Shown: positions 1 to 5,845, counted from the first letter of the stretch. The stretch is DNA of 6,887 bases from Clostridiaceae bacterium (GCA_012842645.1 DUSJ01000204.1:1-6887), one strand, 5' to 3'. A program made the numbers and translations. The notes: a model not told the origin generated them from the sequence alone.

Positions 1-659
1 CCAAAGATCTTGGTGCATTCCGCCACAATGTTTTTGACGCCGTTTATTATGCTGTCCAGCTCAACATGGTTTTCAACCACATTTTTCTTTATCAGGGACA
101 ATTCGTCCGCCAGATCGGCTTTCTGCTGCATAAACACGATTATTCCCAGCAGCACGAAGCAAACCAGTGTTTGCTTGATTACCTTTTTGGCAAGCAAGGT
201 AATCCTGTTATCCTCGACAGACGTTCGGCCTGCCTGGCCGCGGAAAGACCTGCCGTAGGCCGGCAGCCTTGATGCTGTTCGTCCATAGGCTGAATGGGTA
301 TAGCCATATGAGGGGTACCTTCGGTATGTGTCCTGCCTGCTGAGGGCATTCCTTTGGCCAAATAACCTGAATGGCGAGCTCCTGTTGTTTTCATCCGGTT
401 TCTTCAGGTGTCCTGAAAACTCCTCTTCCGGCATGTACTTTTCTCTCAGGATACTCAGCTCTTCCGCGTCGGTTATGGCGCTTTTCAGGGCTTTTGGCTC
501 AGATTCCGATACCGGATCTTGACTGTCTTCCGGATCGTCTTTCTTGTCCTCGTCATAACCGGTGAAAAGGTCATTTTCCGTTTTTTCAGGGATTACTCTC
601 CGTCTCTGGATATAGCTCCTGTACATTTCCCTGTTTTCTGCTGCGGATGTTTCTGCCAT
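1..659 (-). CDS. SpoIVFA-like / M23-family membrane protein, 5' part (truncated by window edge)
   Basis: The minus frame starting at the ATG at 659 stays open to the window edge, giving 219 complete codons with no stop. Residues 1-90 are hydrophilic, with an acidic stretch at about 37-58 (YDEDKKDDPEDSQD). Residues 92-146 are basic and rich in Arg, Tyr and Gly (SYGY, AYGR repeats). A single membrane segment lies at about 164-178 (TLVCFVLLGIIVFMQ), preceded by positive charges (AKKVIKQ), so the N-terminus should be cytoplasmic. A helical, charged juxtamembrane region follows and should lead to an extracytoplasmic domain outside the window. This topology, and the position after the mre-min cluster, fit SpoIVFA, the LytM/M23-like protein that restrains the SpoIVFB protease during sporulation. 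That identity is inferred from context and topology, because the diagnostic M23 domain is not visible. A GGGGATG stretch before the ATG gives only a modest ribosome binding site. The cytoplasmic part, about 160 residues, is longer than the roughly 70 I recall for Bacillus SpoIVFA. An unrelated M23 peptidase is the alternative. Confidence 0.7.
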   Translation of the reverse strand, partial: MAETSAAENREMYRSYIQRRRVIPEKTENDLFTGYDEDKKDDPEDSQDPVSESEPKALKSAITDAEELSILREKYMPEEEFSGHLKKPDENNRSSPFRLFGQRNALSRQDTYRRYPSYGYTHSAYGRTASRLPAYGRSFRGQAGRTSVEDNRITLLAKKVIKQTLVCFVLLGIIVFMQQKADLADELSLIKKNVVENHVELDSIINGVKNIVAECTKIF

Positions 660-689
660 TTTCGCATCCCCATGTTTTTTATCTGCTTA

Positions 690-718
690 ATGATATGAGG
701 GATGGCCATGAAATAGAA
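690..718 (-). promoter_or_regulatory. Weak candidate sporulation (sigma-E-like) promoter for the spoIVFA-like gene
   Basis: On the minus strand an octamer CATATCAT (690-697) matches 6 of 8 positions of the sigma-E -10 consensus CATACAAT. An upstream TTCTATTT (711-718) lies 13 nt away but is a poor match to a sigma-E -35. The -10 would lie about 30 nt before the start codon. Bacillus spoIVFA is known to be sigma-E dependent, which motivates the guess. The terminator upstream means this gene needs some promoter in this interval. No convincing sigma-A promoter is visible here. Confidence 0.25.
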
Positions 719-753
719 GCGGGAGATAGGACATGGGTAGTGGGAAGCGGGAG
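716..753. repeat. Purine-rich tract with 10-bp direct repeat
   Basis: The plus strand between about 716 and 766 is almost entirely purine. It contains the decamer GAAGCGGGAG twice (716-725 and 744-753), 28 nt apart, with further GGGAG/GGGAT variants around it. It lies between the terminator and the start of the spoIVFA-like gene. Similar degenerate GGGA-rich intergenic tracts occur in other Firmicutes, from general knowledge. No function can be assigned, and slippage or decayed repeat DNA would look the same. Confidence 0.5.
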
Positions 754-765
754 GAGGGATGAAGG

Positions 766-799
766 TAAAATTAAAACGGGAGCGCTATAGCACTCCCGT
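766..799 (-). terminator. Rho-independent terminator after the mgsA-like gene
   Basis: Read on the minus strand, the arms 790-799 and 776-785 form a 10-bp stem (ACGGGAGTGC with GCGCTCCCGT) around a TATA loop at 786-789. All pairs are Watson-Crick except one G-U wobble. The stem is followed at once by TTTTAATTTT. The plus-strand reading has no U-run after the stem, so the element acts on minus-strand transcripts. It lies about 77 nt downstream of the mgsA-like stop codon and should end the mre/min transcript, separating it from the spoIVFA-like gene. Confidence 0.85.
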
Positions 800-824
800 G
801 TAAAACTTTCGTAGACTATATAAT

Positions 825-876
825 CCGTGACCTGTCCCCAATACTCAAAATGGGTAAAAACCTCCGTCCCCGTTAC
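825..876 (-). repeat. GGGGAC-type direct repeats, possible extragenic mobile repeat
   Basis: Immediately after the mgsA-like stop, the minus strand reads AACGGGGACGGAGGTTTTT and, about 30 nt later, ATTGGGGACAGGTCACGGAT. The two share a GGGGAC(G/A)G core in direct orientation. Blocks with GGGGAC(A/G)GG...CACGG motifs recur between genes in many bacteria and are often linked to REP-associated (RAYT, IS200-like) transposases. I recognise the pattern from general knowledge and have not matched it. Only a 3-bp palindrome (GGT/ACC) is visible inside, so this may be a decayed copy. Confidence 0.4.
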
Positions 877-1263
877 TCATTTGAGGAGGTCGCGCCATGC
901 GAAGTCGCCGCGCTGCAGGCCGTTGATCAGTATCTCCGCGGTGGCGAGATTGGTCGCGATGGGGATGTTGTTCCTGTCGCACAGGGACAGGAGCTCGATG
1001 AGACCGCTGTTGTTTATCTCGTCGGGATCGGCGAAATAAATAACCAGGTCCATCTCGTTATACGCAATCCGAGCTATTATCTGCTGTTCTCCGAGATTGC
1101 CGTAATCAAGGGAAAACACTTCAAGGTTTGAAGCTTCGGAAACAATCGCCCCGGTGCGGCCTGTGGCAAAAAGATTATGCTTCGACAGTACATTCTTGTA
1201 TGCGATACAGAATGCCTCCATGAGTTCCTTCTTTTTATCATGCGCAATCAGGGCAATATTCAT
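877..1263 (-). CDS. mgsA: Methylglyoxal synthase family protein with altered active site
   Basis: This 128-residue single-domain protein aligns along its length with methylglyoxal synthase, which converts dihydroxyacetone phosphate to methylglyoxal and phosphate. Conserved features are the start MNIALIAHDKKKELM (His8 and Lys12, equal to E. coli His19 and Lys23), ATGRTG at 33-38, EQQI at 59-62, FADP at 77-80 (Asp79, equal to Asp91), and NNIPIATNLATAEILI at 98-113. Several functional positions differ. The catalytic Asp71 of GGDQQ is Glu59, the phosphate-loop Ser65-Gly66 is Asp53-Tyr54, Thr47 is Arg36, and the HDPD segment carrying His98 and Asp101 is shortened and replaced by NNSG (84-87). The protein may have lost or changed activity. 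CGGAGG lies 5 nt before the ATG. The gene follows minE by 39 nt and is closed by the terminator. The family assignment is firm; the enzymatic function is doubtful. Confidence 0.85.
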   Translation of the reverse strand: MNIALIAHDKKKELMEAFCIAYKNVLSKHNLFATGRTGAIVSEASNLEVFSLDYGNLGEQQIIARIAYNEMDLVIYFADPDEINNSGLIELLSLCDRNNIPIATNLATAEILINGLQRGDFAWRDLLK

Positions 1264-1302
1264 GGCAACCTCCGGGATATATCATTTGTACACGCCTTAA
1301 TT

Positions 1303-1584
1303 TTATCTGCCGATGTTTTTCATACCCTTTATGGGTATATTGGCCACCAGCGCGGGCACTATCCTTTCCCCGTCGTCGCTGTTGGTTCTTGTCAGCTGTA
1401 TATCAAGGGCATCCTCGTCTATCTCCATGTAATTCTGGATAACTTTTATGATCTCGCTCTTGACCATTTCAAGGAACTGGGGCGACACATTGGACCTGTC
1501 ATGGATAAGAACCAGCTTAAGGCGTTCTTTGGCGACATCCTTGGATGTTTCTTTCTTCTTGAAGAATTTAAACAATTCGATCAT
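1303..1584 (-). CDS. minE: Cell division topological specificity factor MinE
   Basis: MinE stimulates the MinD ATPase and displaces MinC, producing pole-to-pole oscillation that keeps the division inhibitor away from midcell. The 93 residues have the family layout. An amphipathic membrane-binding start MIELFKFFKKK (1-11) is followed by the MinD-contact segment KDVAKERLKLVLIHDR (15-30). The topological-specificity domain (about 31-88) has the SPQFLEMVKSEIIKVIQNY helix and the closing strand ERIVPALVANIPI. The length is close to the usual 80-95 residues. AGGAGG, directly after the TAA of minD, lies 7 nt before the ATG, so translation of the two genes is probably coupled. No key part is missing. 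Confidence 0.97.
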   Translation of the reverse strand: MIELFKFFKKKETSKDVAKERLKLVLIHDRSNVSPQFLEMVKSEIIKVIQNYMEIDEDALDIQLTRTNSDDGERIVPALVANIPIKGMKNIGR

Positions 1585-1596
1585 ACCGCATCCTCC

Positions 1597-2397
1597 TTAT
1601 GCCGGCTTTATGCCAAAGAGCTTTTTCATTTTGGCCAGGAATCCGTCAGAGGTATTGAAATTCATTAATGGTACCTCTTCCCCCATGATTCTCCTGGTGA
1701 TGTTCCTGTAAGCTTGTCCGGCAAGAGACTTGCTGTCGCTTACCACCGGCTCGCCCCTGTTTGTCGATATGATTATGTTCTCATCATCAGGGATGACACC
1801 TATAAGCCCAATGGCAAGTATATCGATGATATCCTCGATGGACATCATATCGCCTCGTTTCACCATATCCGGACGGACACGGTTCACTATAAGATGTGGA
1901 TTCCTTATTTCGTTCGCCTCGAGGAGACCGATGATCCTGTCTGCGTCACGGACAGCCGATACTTCCGGCGTAGTAACAACCACCGCCCTGTCGGCACCGG
2001 CAATGGCATTTTTGAACCCCTGCTCGATGCCTGCGGGACAATCTATGAGTATATAATCAAATTCCTGTCTCAATTCATTACAGAGGGTAACCATCTGGTG
2101 CGGAGCTACCGAGTTTTTGTCACGGGTCTGGGGAGCCGGCAGCAGGTAAAGACCATCATAACGTTTATCCTTGATAAGCGCCTGCTTCAGGCGGCACTGT
2201 CCTTCTATAACATCAACTAGGTCATACACGATCCTGTTTTCAAGTCCCATTACCACGTCGAGATTTCTGAGCCCGATGTCCGTGTCTATGAGCACGACTT
2301 TCTTGCCCTGCATGGCAATCCCGGTTCCCAGGTTTGCCGTCGTCGTAGTCTTGCCAACGCCACCCTTGCCGGATGTGATAACTATAACCTCACCCAT
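1597..2397 (-). CDS. minD: Septum site-determining ATPase MinD
   Basis: MinD is a membrane-cycling ATPase that recruits MinC to the membrane and responds to MinE. The 266-residue protein starts MGEVIVITSGKGGVGKTT, with the deviant Walker A motif at 10-18 (signature Lys11, catalytic-loop Lys16). The switch I region VLIDTDIGLRNLD spans 35-47 (Asp38, Asp40), and switch II is ILIDCPAG at 116-123 (Asp119). The C-terminal amphipathic membrane-targeting helix FLAKMKKLFGIK is at 253-264. All hallmarks are present and the length is normal. GGAGG lies 10 nt before the ATG. The gene has its own upstream promoter candidate within the minC-minD gap, and minE follows 12 nt after its stop. Confidence 0.98.
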   Translation of the reverse strand: MGEVIVITSGKGGVGKTTTTANLGTGIAMQGKKVVLIDTDIGLRNLDVVMGLENRIVYDLVDVIEGQCRLKQALIKDKRYDGLYLLPAPQTRDKNSVAPHQMVTLCNELRQEFDYILIDCPAGIEQGFKNAIAGADRAVVVTTPEVSAVRDADRIIGLLEANEIRNPHLIVNRVRPDMVKRGDMMSIEDIIDILAIGLIGVIPDDENIIISTNRGEPVVSDSKSLAGQAYRNITRRIMGEEVPLMNFNTSDGFLAKMKKLFGIKPA

Positions 2398-2432
2398 ATG
2401 TAAATTTCCTCCGACTATTGTATCTTAATGCT

Positions 2433-2461
2433 AATATATATTTTTTTCAGCTAAAAGTCAA
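2433..2461 (-). promoter_or_regulatory. Sigma-A-type promoter upstream of minD
   Basis: On the minus strand TTGACT (2456-2461) and TATATT (2433-2438) are separated by exactly 17 nt. Each matches 5 of 6 positions of the vegetative consensus, and the spacer carries a run of seven A. Transcription would start near 2426, giving a leader of about 30 nt before the minD ATG at 2397. This lies in the largest gap within the cluster (91 nt between minC and minD) and would allow minD-minE-mgsA expression apart from the upstream mre genes. It is predicted from sequence only. Confidence 0.6.
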
Positions 2462-2474
2462 TGAAACAATGACT
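2456..2474. repeat. Imperfect 19-bp palindrome over the minD -35 box
   Basis: The sequence AGTCAATGAAACAATGACT has 5-bp perfect outer arms (AGTCA/TGACT) plus a further 2-bp match inside. It spans the -35 hexamer of the minD promoter candidate. It could be a repressor site, or a weak hairpin after minC: on the minus strand it is followed by TTTT, but the stem is too weak to be a convincing terminator. No known operator is recognised. Confidence 0.3.
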
Positions 2475-2488
2475 ACGGCTTATTCCGC

Positions 2489-3154
2489 TCAAAGCTGCTC
2501 GACTTCAATGATTCCGTCTTTAATCCTGGCTATTTCGGGATTGGATTTGTCATCCTCGCCTGTTTCCGGCATCCGGGCTATCAGGTCCGCTATACGGATC
2601 TGGATCGGTCTTAGTTTCAAAGCGTAAATGAAACAGTCCCTGTTGCCCTCGGAACCTGCGTGGACCATTCCCCTCAGGGCTCCCAGCACGACAACGTTGC
2701 CCGTCGCAATGATCTCGCCGCCGGGATTGACATCGCCAAGGACTATGACGCTTCCGTCAAACTCGATGCGCATGCCGCTTCTAACGGTATTCTTCACAAA
2801 CCTGCACATCCCCGTGTCCTTGCCCCAGAAAAACATCGTCCCGGGTTCCGCAGATGGTTTCCTGGGCGTTTTTGCCGCCGGCCTGTGTTTTGTCTCGTCA
2901 TCCTTTGAAAGGCTCTCGATTACAGCCCCGCTTTTCTCGTCAAGGATTTTCTTTATGATCTCTTCCTCTTCGGGTGAAAGCGTTATTCCCCTGTAAACAA
3001 CCTTTATCTTCGCTCCCCTGAAAAACCTGGCGGCGTTCTGGACCTTTTCCTCTATCTCGGCCTTTGCCTTTTCAAAGTCGTAATCCTCGGGAACAACGAT
3101 CACCAGGCCTTCGTTGTTTCCTTTAAAGACGATGCTCTTAGGTTCCTGTTCCAT
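2489..3154 (-). CDS. minC: Septum site-determining protein MinC
   Basis: MinC blocks FtsZ assembly away from midcell and is brought to the membrane by MinD. From the ATG at 3154 the protein has 221 residues, close to Bacillus MinC. The N-terminal FtsZ-inhibiting domain covers about 1-75 (SIVFKGNNEGLVIVV...). A charged Lys/Pro linker covers about 76-105. The C-terminal beta-helix runs from about 106 (FVKNTVRSG, SVIVLGDVNPGGEIIATGN, VVVLGALRGMVHAG). The conserved RSGQ motif reads RSGM here (125-128). I chose 3154 because the family homology begins at MEQEPKSIVFKG. Extending to the ATG at 3247 would add 31 Arg-rich residues inside the end of mrdA, with no family support. AAAGGA lies 13 nt upstream, a rather distant ribosome binding site. 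The mrdA stop is 31 nt before the start. Confidence 0.95.
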   Translation of the reverse strand: MEQEPKSIVFKGNNEGLVIVVPEDYDFEKAKAEIEEKVQNAARFFRGAKIKVVYRGITLSPEEEEIIKKILDEKSGAVIESLSKDDETKHRPAAKTPRKPSAEPGTMFFWGKDTGMCRFVKNTVRSGMRIEFDGSVIVLGDVNPGGEIIATGNVVVLGALRGMVHAGSEGNRDCFIYALKLRPIQIRIADLIARMPETGEDDKSNPEIARIKDGIIEVEQL

Positions 3155-3185
3155 CCGGACAATATCATCCTTTCCCCCGTGTAAT

Positions 3186-5300
3186 TTACCAGATAATATC
3201 AACAGTCTCCTTTGCGGAATTGCCTGTCTTAGTATCCTTCTTTTCATTCAGCCTGAAATATTCCATCATTATGTCGGCGGCTATCGGAGCGGTCTCGCGC
3301 CCCCACACGCCATGCTCCACCACTACTGCTATCGCTATTTCAGGATCGTCGTAGGGCGCGTAGCATATAAAAAGCCCGTTGGAGGAAGATGTCGCCTCCC
3401 GTCCCGTTTCCGAAGTACCTGTCTTTCCGGCCACATCAAAAGGAAAGTTTTCAAACACCTTTGCGGCGGTACCGTCCTCGGAGTTGACAACGGCTATCAT
3501 TCCCTTTTTCACGGCCCTGATGTTCTCCTTGCTGACCGGCAGCTCTTCATAATCCTTCGGGGTTTCATAGGTTATCTTTCCGGTCTGGTCCACCGCCATT
3601 TTTATCAGGTGGGGCGTGAATTTCTTCCCTTCGTTGGCTATGGTGCTCACGTAGTTGCAGAGCTGGATGGGCGTAAAAGCGTTATAAAGCTGGCCGATGG
3701 ACGCCATTGCCGTATTGGCCGGATACCAGTCGGGATCGCCCTCTATATACTGCCTTTTATATTCTCTCGACGCAAGGGAACCGATGGCTTCGCCTATCTC
3801 GACTCCCGTCTTTTTGCCGAAACCGAATATCTTTGCCCATTTTACGATATTATCTATGCCGGTCTGGACCCCGACCTTGTAAAAGAACATGTTGCTGGAT
3901 GTCTCAAGGGCCTTTTCGAGATCTATATATCCCTGGTCCCCTTCGGGGTTCGTGAAGATCATGTTCCCTATCTCTTCCCGGTACGGGGTGCGGATCTTGG
4001 TCTTTGGTTTGATGACGCCGCTTTCAAGGGCGGCAACCGCCACAAGAGGCTTGTAGGTGGAACCGGGAGCATATGTTCCGGAGGTGGCGCGGTTGACTAC
4101 CGGCGCGTCGGGATTGCTCCACAGCGCAGTTATTGCCGCGCTGTCGTTCTCAAGGAACACCCTCGGATCAAAATCCGGGTAGCTGGCCATGGCCAGGATT
4201 TCACCGTTCCGGACGTCCATGACCACCACGGCTCCCGCGTTGGCATCCCCGAAGTTTTTCTTGTTTTCTATTTTGCGTATACGTTCGATGTTCCTTGCCA
4301 GGGATTCCACGGCTACCTTCTGGAGGTCTATATCTATTGTAAGGTAAACGTCCTGGCCGGGAACCGGGGCCCGCTCGAGGTATGAAGCCGTGGTTTTCCC
4401 GTTTTCGTCCACTTCCCTGAATGTTTCTCCTTTTATTCCCCTCAGTATGGATTCGGCAGCTTTTTCGATGCCCATTTTCCCGACTATGTCGCTGGCCGAA
4501 TAGGGGACACTGCCTTCTCTCTGTTCCAGTTCCTTGTTGTATTCCTCCAGTTCCTGTGCGTCTATGGCGCCCACATAACCCAGGACATGGGATACCAGCC
4601 GCGCGTTTTCATAGTACTCACGGTAAGGTTTTATAAAGGTGGTTACTCCCCTGAGCGTCGAACTTTTTTCCTCAAGGATGCTCATGGTCTCCGCCGAGAC
4701 ATCCTCTGCCAGCGTCAGGGGATTGCTTATCTGGGGATCGCTCACCAGGATCTCATACCTCAGCTGCATGATCTTGATGACTTCTTCGTCGGAATAAGAC
4801 CTGTCAATCTCGAATGTTTTGTCCCGCATGTATTCGAATGCCTGGCGGGGGGTTATTATATAATCGGCGTCATTTTTGTTGATTACGATTGTCTTGACAA
4901 AATCCTCGGGATTGTCTGTTTTGAACTGCAGGGGGTCGAAGGACATGTAATTGTTAAGCCTGCTTTTTATGGTTTTGCCGTCGGCTTCGAGTATCTTTAT
5001 GATCTCCAGCAGCATAGCGTTTTTCTCCGCGTTGGGCATCCTGACGTCCACGTACTGCACGCAGTAGCCCATGCGGTTTCCGGCGATGGGAACGCCCTTC
5101 CTGTCAAAGATGTCGCCCCGCTTCGGATAGATCACGCCCTTGGCTGACAGGCGGTACTTGGTCTCTTCCTTGTATTTCTGCCCGTCGACAAGCTGAATCC
5201 GGGCAAGGTTGTATATAATGGCAGCTGCAGCCACTATGATGGCCACCGCCATTACGATGTACCGGTCAAGACCTTCATGTTTTTTTTCTTCCTTGCTCAT
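3186..5300 (-). CDS. mrdA: Penicillin-binding protein 2, class B transpeptidase of the elongasome
   Basis: This is a peptidoglycan D,D-transpeptidase that cross-links lateral-wall glycan made by the partner RodA. The 704 residues comprise a short cytoplasmic tail, one membrane anchor at about 13-31 (RYIVMAVAIIVAAAAIIYN), and the pedestal domain starting with KRGDIFDRKG (60-69). The transpeptidase domain runs from about 310. Its catalytic motifs are complete: SxxK as STYK (Ser414, Lys417), SxN as SSN (468-470) and KTG at 626-628 (AGKTGTSE). A polar tail of about 20 residues follows the last helix. The ATG overlaps the mreD TGA by 4 nt (ATGA), with AAGGAGG 14 nt upstream inside mreD, implying coupled translation. 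No rodA lies in the window although one is often near mrdA in other bacteria. spoVD or pbpB is unlikely given the mreBCD context and the lack of PASTA domains. Confidence 0.96.
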   Translation of the reverse strand: MSKEEKKHEGLDRYIVMAVAIIVAAAAIIYNLARIQLVDGQKYKEETKYRLSAKGVIYPKRGDIFDRKGVPIAGNRMGYCVQYVDVRMPNAEKNAMLLEIIKILEADGKTIKSRLNNYMSFDPLQFKTDNPEDFVKTIVINKNDADYIITPRQAFEYMRDKTFEIDRSYSDEEVIKIMQLRYEILVSDPQISNPLTLAEDVSAETMSILEEKSSTLRGVTTFIKPYREYYENARLVSHVLGYVGAIDAQELEEYNKELEQREGSVPYSASDIVGKMGIEKAAESILRGIKGETFREVDENGKTTASYLERAPVPGQDVYLTIDIDLQKVAVESLARNIERIRKIENKKNFGDANAGAVVVMDVRNGEILAMASYPDFDPRVFLENDSAAITALWSNPDAPVVNRATSGTYAPGSTYKPLVAVAALESGVIKPKTKIRTPYREEIGNMIFTNPEGDQGYIDLEKALETSSNMFFYKVGVQTGIDNIVKWAKIFGFGKKTGVEIGEAIGSLASREYKRQYIEGDPDWYPANTAMASIGQLYNAFTPIQLCNYVSTIANEGKKFTPHLIKMAVDQTGKITYETPKDYEELPVSKENIRAVKKGMIAVVNSEDGTAAKVFENFPFDVAGKTGTSETGREATSSSNGLFICYAPYDDPEIAIAVVVEHGVWGRETAPIAADIMMEYFRLNEKKDTKTGNSAKETVDIIW

Positions 5301-5818
5301 GCCGCCAGTCTGTTCCTCCTTCTGTCTATCCTGTCAAGAAAATTGTATACCTTAGCTACAGGTTTAAAAAGAGGCAAAATGAGGATACTGTTGTATACGG
5401 CTTCAGGAATTATTATGGTCCAGAAAACGAAACTTAGATGTTCGAAGCTCCGGAACATGAAAATTATTATAAAAAACAGGAATTCAACCGCGACAGACGC
5501 GCCGAAGGTAAATGTCAGCAGTACCAGTATCTTATCCCGGTACAGTTTCTCGTTTATCATTGAAATGGGTATCGACGCCAGGAAAAGCAGCAGCGCATAC
5601 CAGCCGAGAGTTTTGCCCATGAGAATGTCCATGGTTAATCCGAAGAGCAAAGCCATCGAAGCGCTCTCCACCGGACTCCTTAAGAGAGATACTATCACCG
5701 TCAGGACGATAAGCAGGTTCGGCCTGATGTTGAATATCTCGATATGCTCAAGGACCGAGCTCTGAAAGAAGGCTCCCATCAATACCAGGACACTTGCTGC
5801 GAAAACCCTGTACTTCAT
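5297..5818 (-). CDS. mreD: Rod shape-determining membrane protein MreD
   Basis: MreD is an integral membrane part of the rod complex, lying between MreC, PBP2 and RodA. The 173 residues are strongly hydrophobic, with about five or six membrane segments (roughly 5-22, 34-47, 53-68, 72-89, 97-122, 131-151). The RPNLL motif at 32-36 and GLTMDILMG at 60-68 are typical of the family. The C-terminus is basic (DRRRNR) and should be cytoplasmic. The ATG at 5818 follows the mreC stop by 27 nt. The strong AAAGGAGG is 15 nt upstream, with a second AGGA almost touching the start, and no other in-frame start fits better. The 3' end overlaps mrdA by 4 nt. Confidence 0.95.
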   Translation of the reverse strand: MKYRVFAASVLVLMGAFFQSSVLEHIEIFNIRPNLLIVLTVIVSLLRSPVESASMALLFGLTMDILMGKTLGWYALLLFLASIPISMINEKLYRDKILVLLTFTFGASVAVEFLFFIIIFMFRSFEHLSFVFWTIIIPEAVYNSILILPLFKPVAKVYNFLDRIDRRRNRLAA

Positions 5819-5845
5819 TTCCTGCCGTATAAGCCTCCTTTCCGC

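Noticed and set aside
179..394. Minus-strand frame of 71 codons near the left edge
   Set aside because: It lies in another frame within the spoIVFA-like gene. The longer frame from 659 has an acidic/basic layout and a clear membrane segment and runs unbroken to the edge, so the short frame is a shadow.
660..876. CRISPR array or tandem repeat locus in the repeat-containing intergenic region
   Set aside because: Only two loosely similar GGGGAC blocks and one duplicated decamer are present, with no regular spacing or repeated units of CRISPR length.
1177..2220. Plus-strand open frames opposite mgsA, minE and minD
   Set aside because: The minus-strand genes are clear family members with ribosome binding sites. 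The plus-strand translations show no domain, and no proper ribosome binding site was seen for them.
2456..2488. Terminator after minC
   Set aside because: The palindrome after minC gives only a 5-bp interrupted stem with TTTT, and it overlaps the -35 of a good promoter. It is more likely promoter architecture than a terminator.
3155..3247. N-terminal extension of minC into the 3' end of mrdA
   Set aside because: The extra 31 residues are Arg-rich and do not resemble MinC. Family homology starts at the ATG at 3154, which fits a normal operon spacing of 31 nt.
3114..4385. Long open frame on the plus strand (over 400 codons) opposite mrdA
   Set aside because: It is antisense to a PBP2 gene with all catalytic motifs in order. 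Its translation has no recognisable domain and it overlaps the minC start region as well. It is a by-product of codon bias on the other strand.
5301..5330. Frameshift or gene fusion at the mreD-mrdA junction
   Set aside because: The overlap is the ordinary ATGA stop-start arrangement, and both proteins have family-typical ends.
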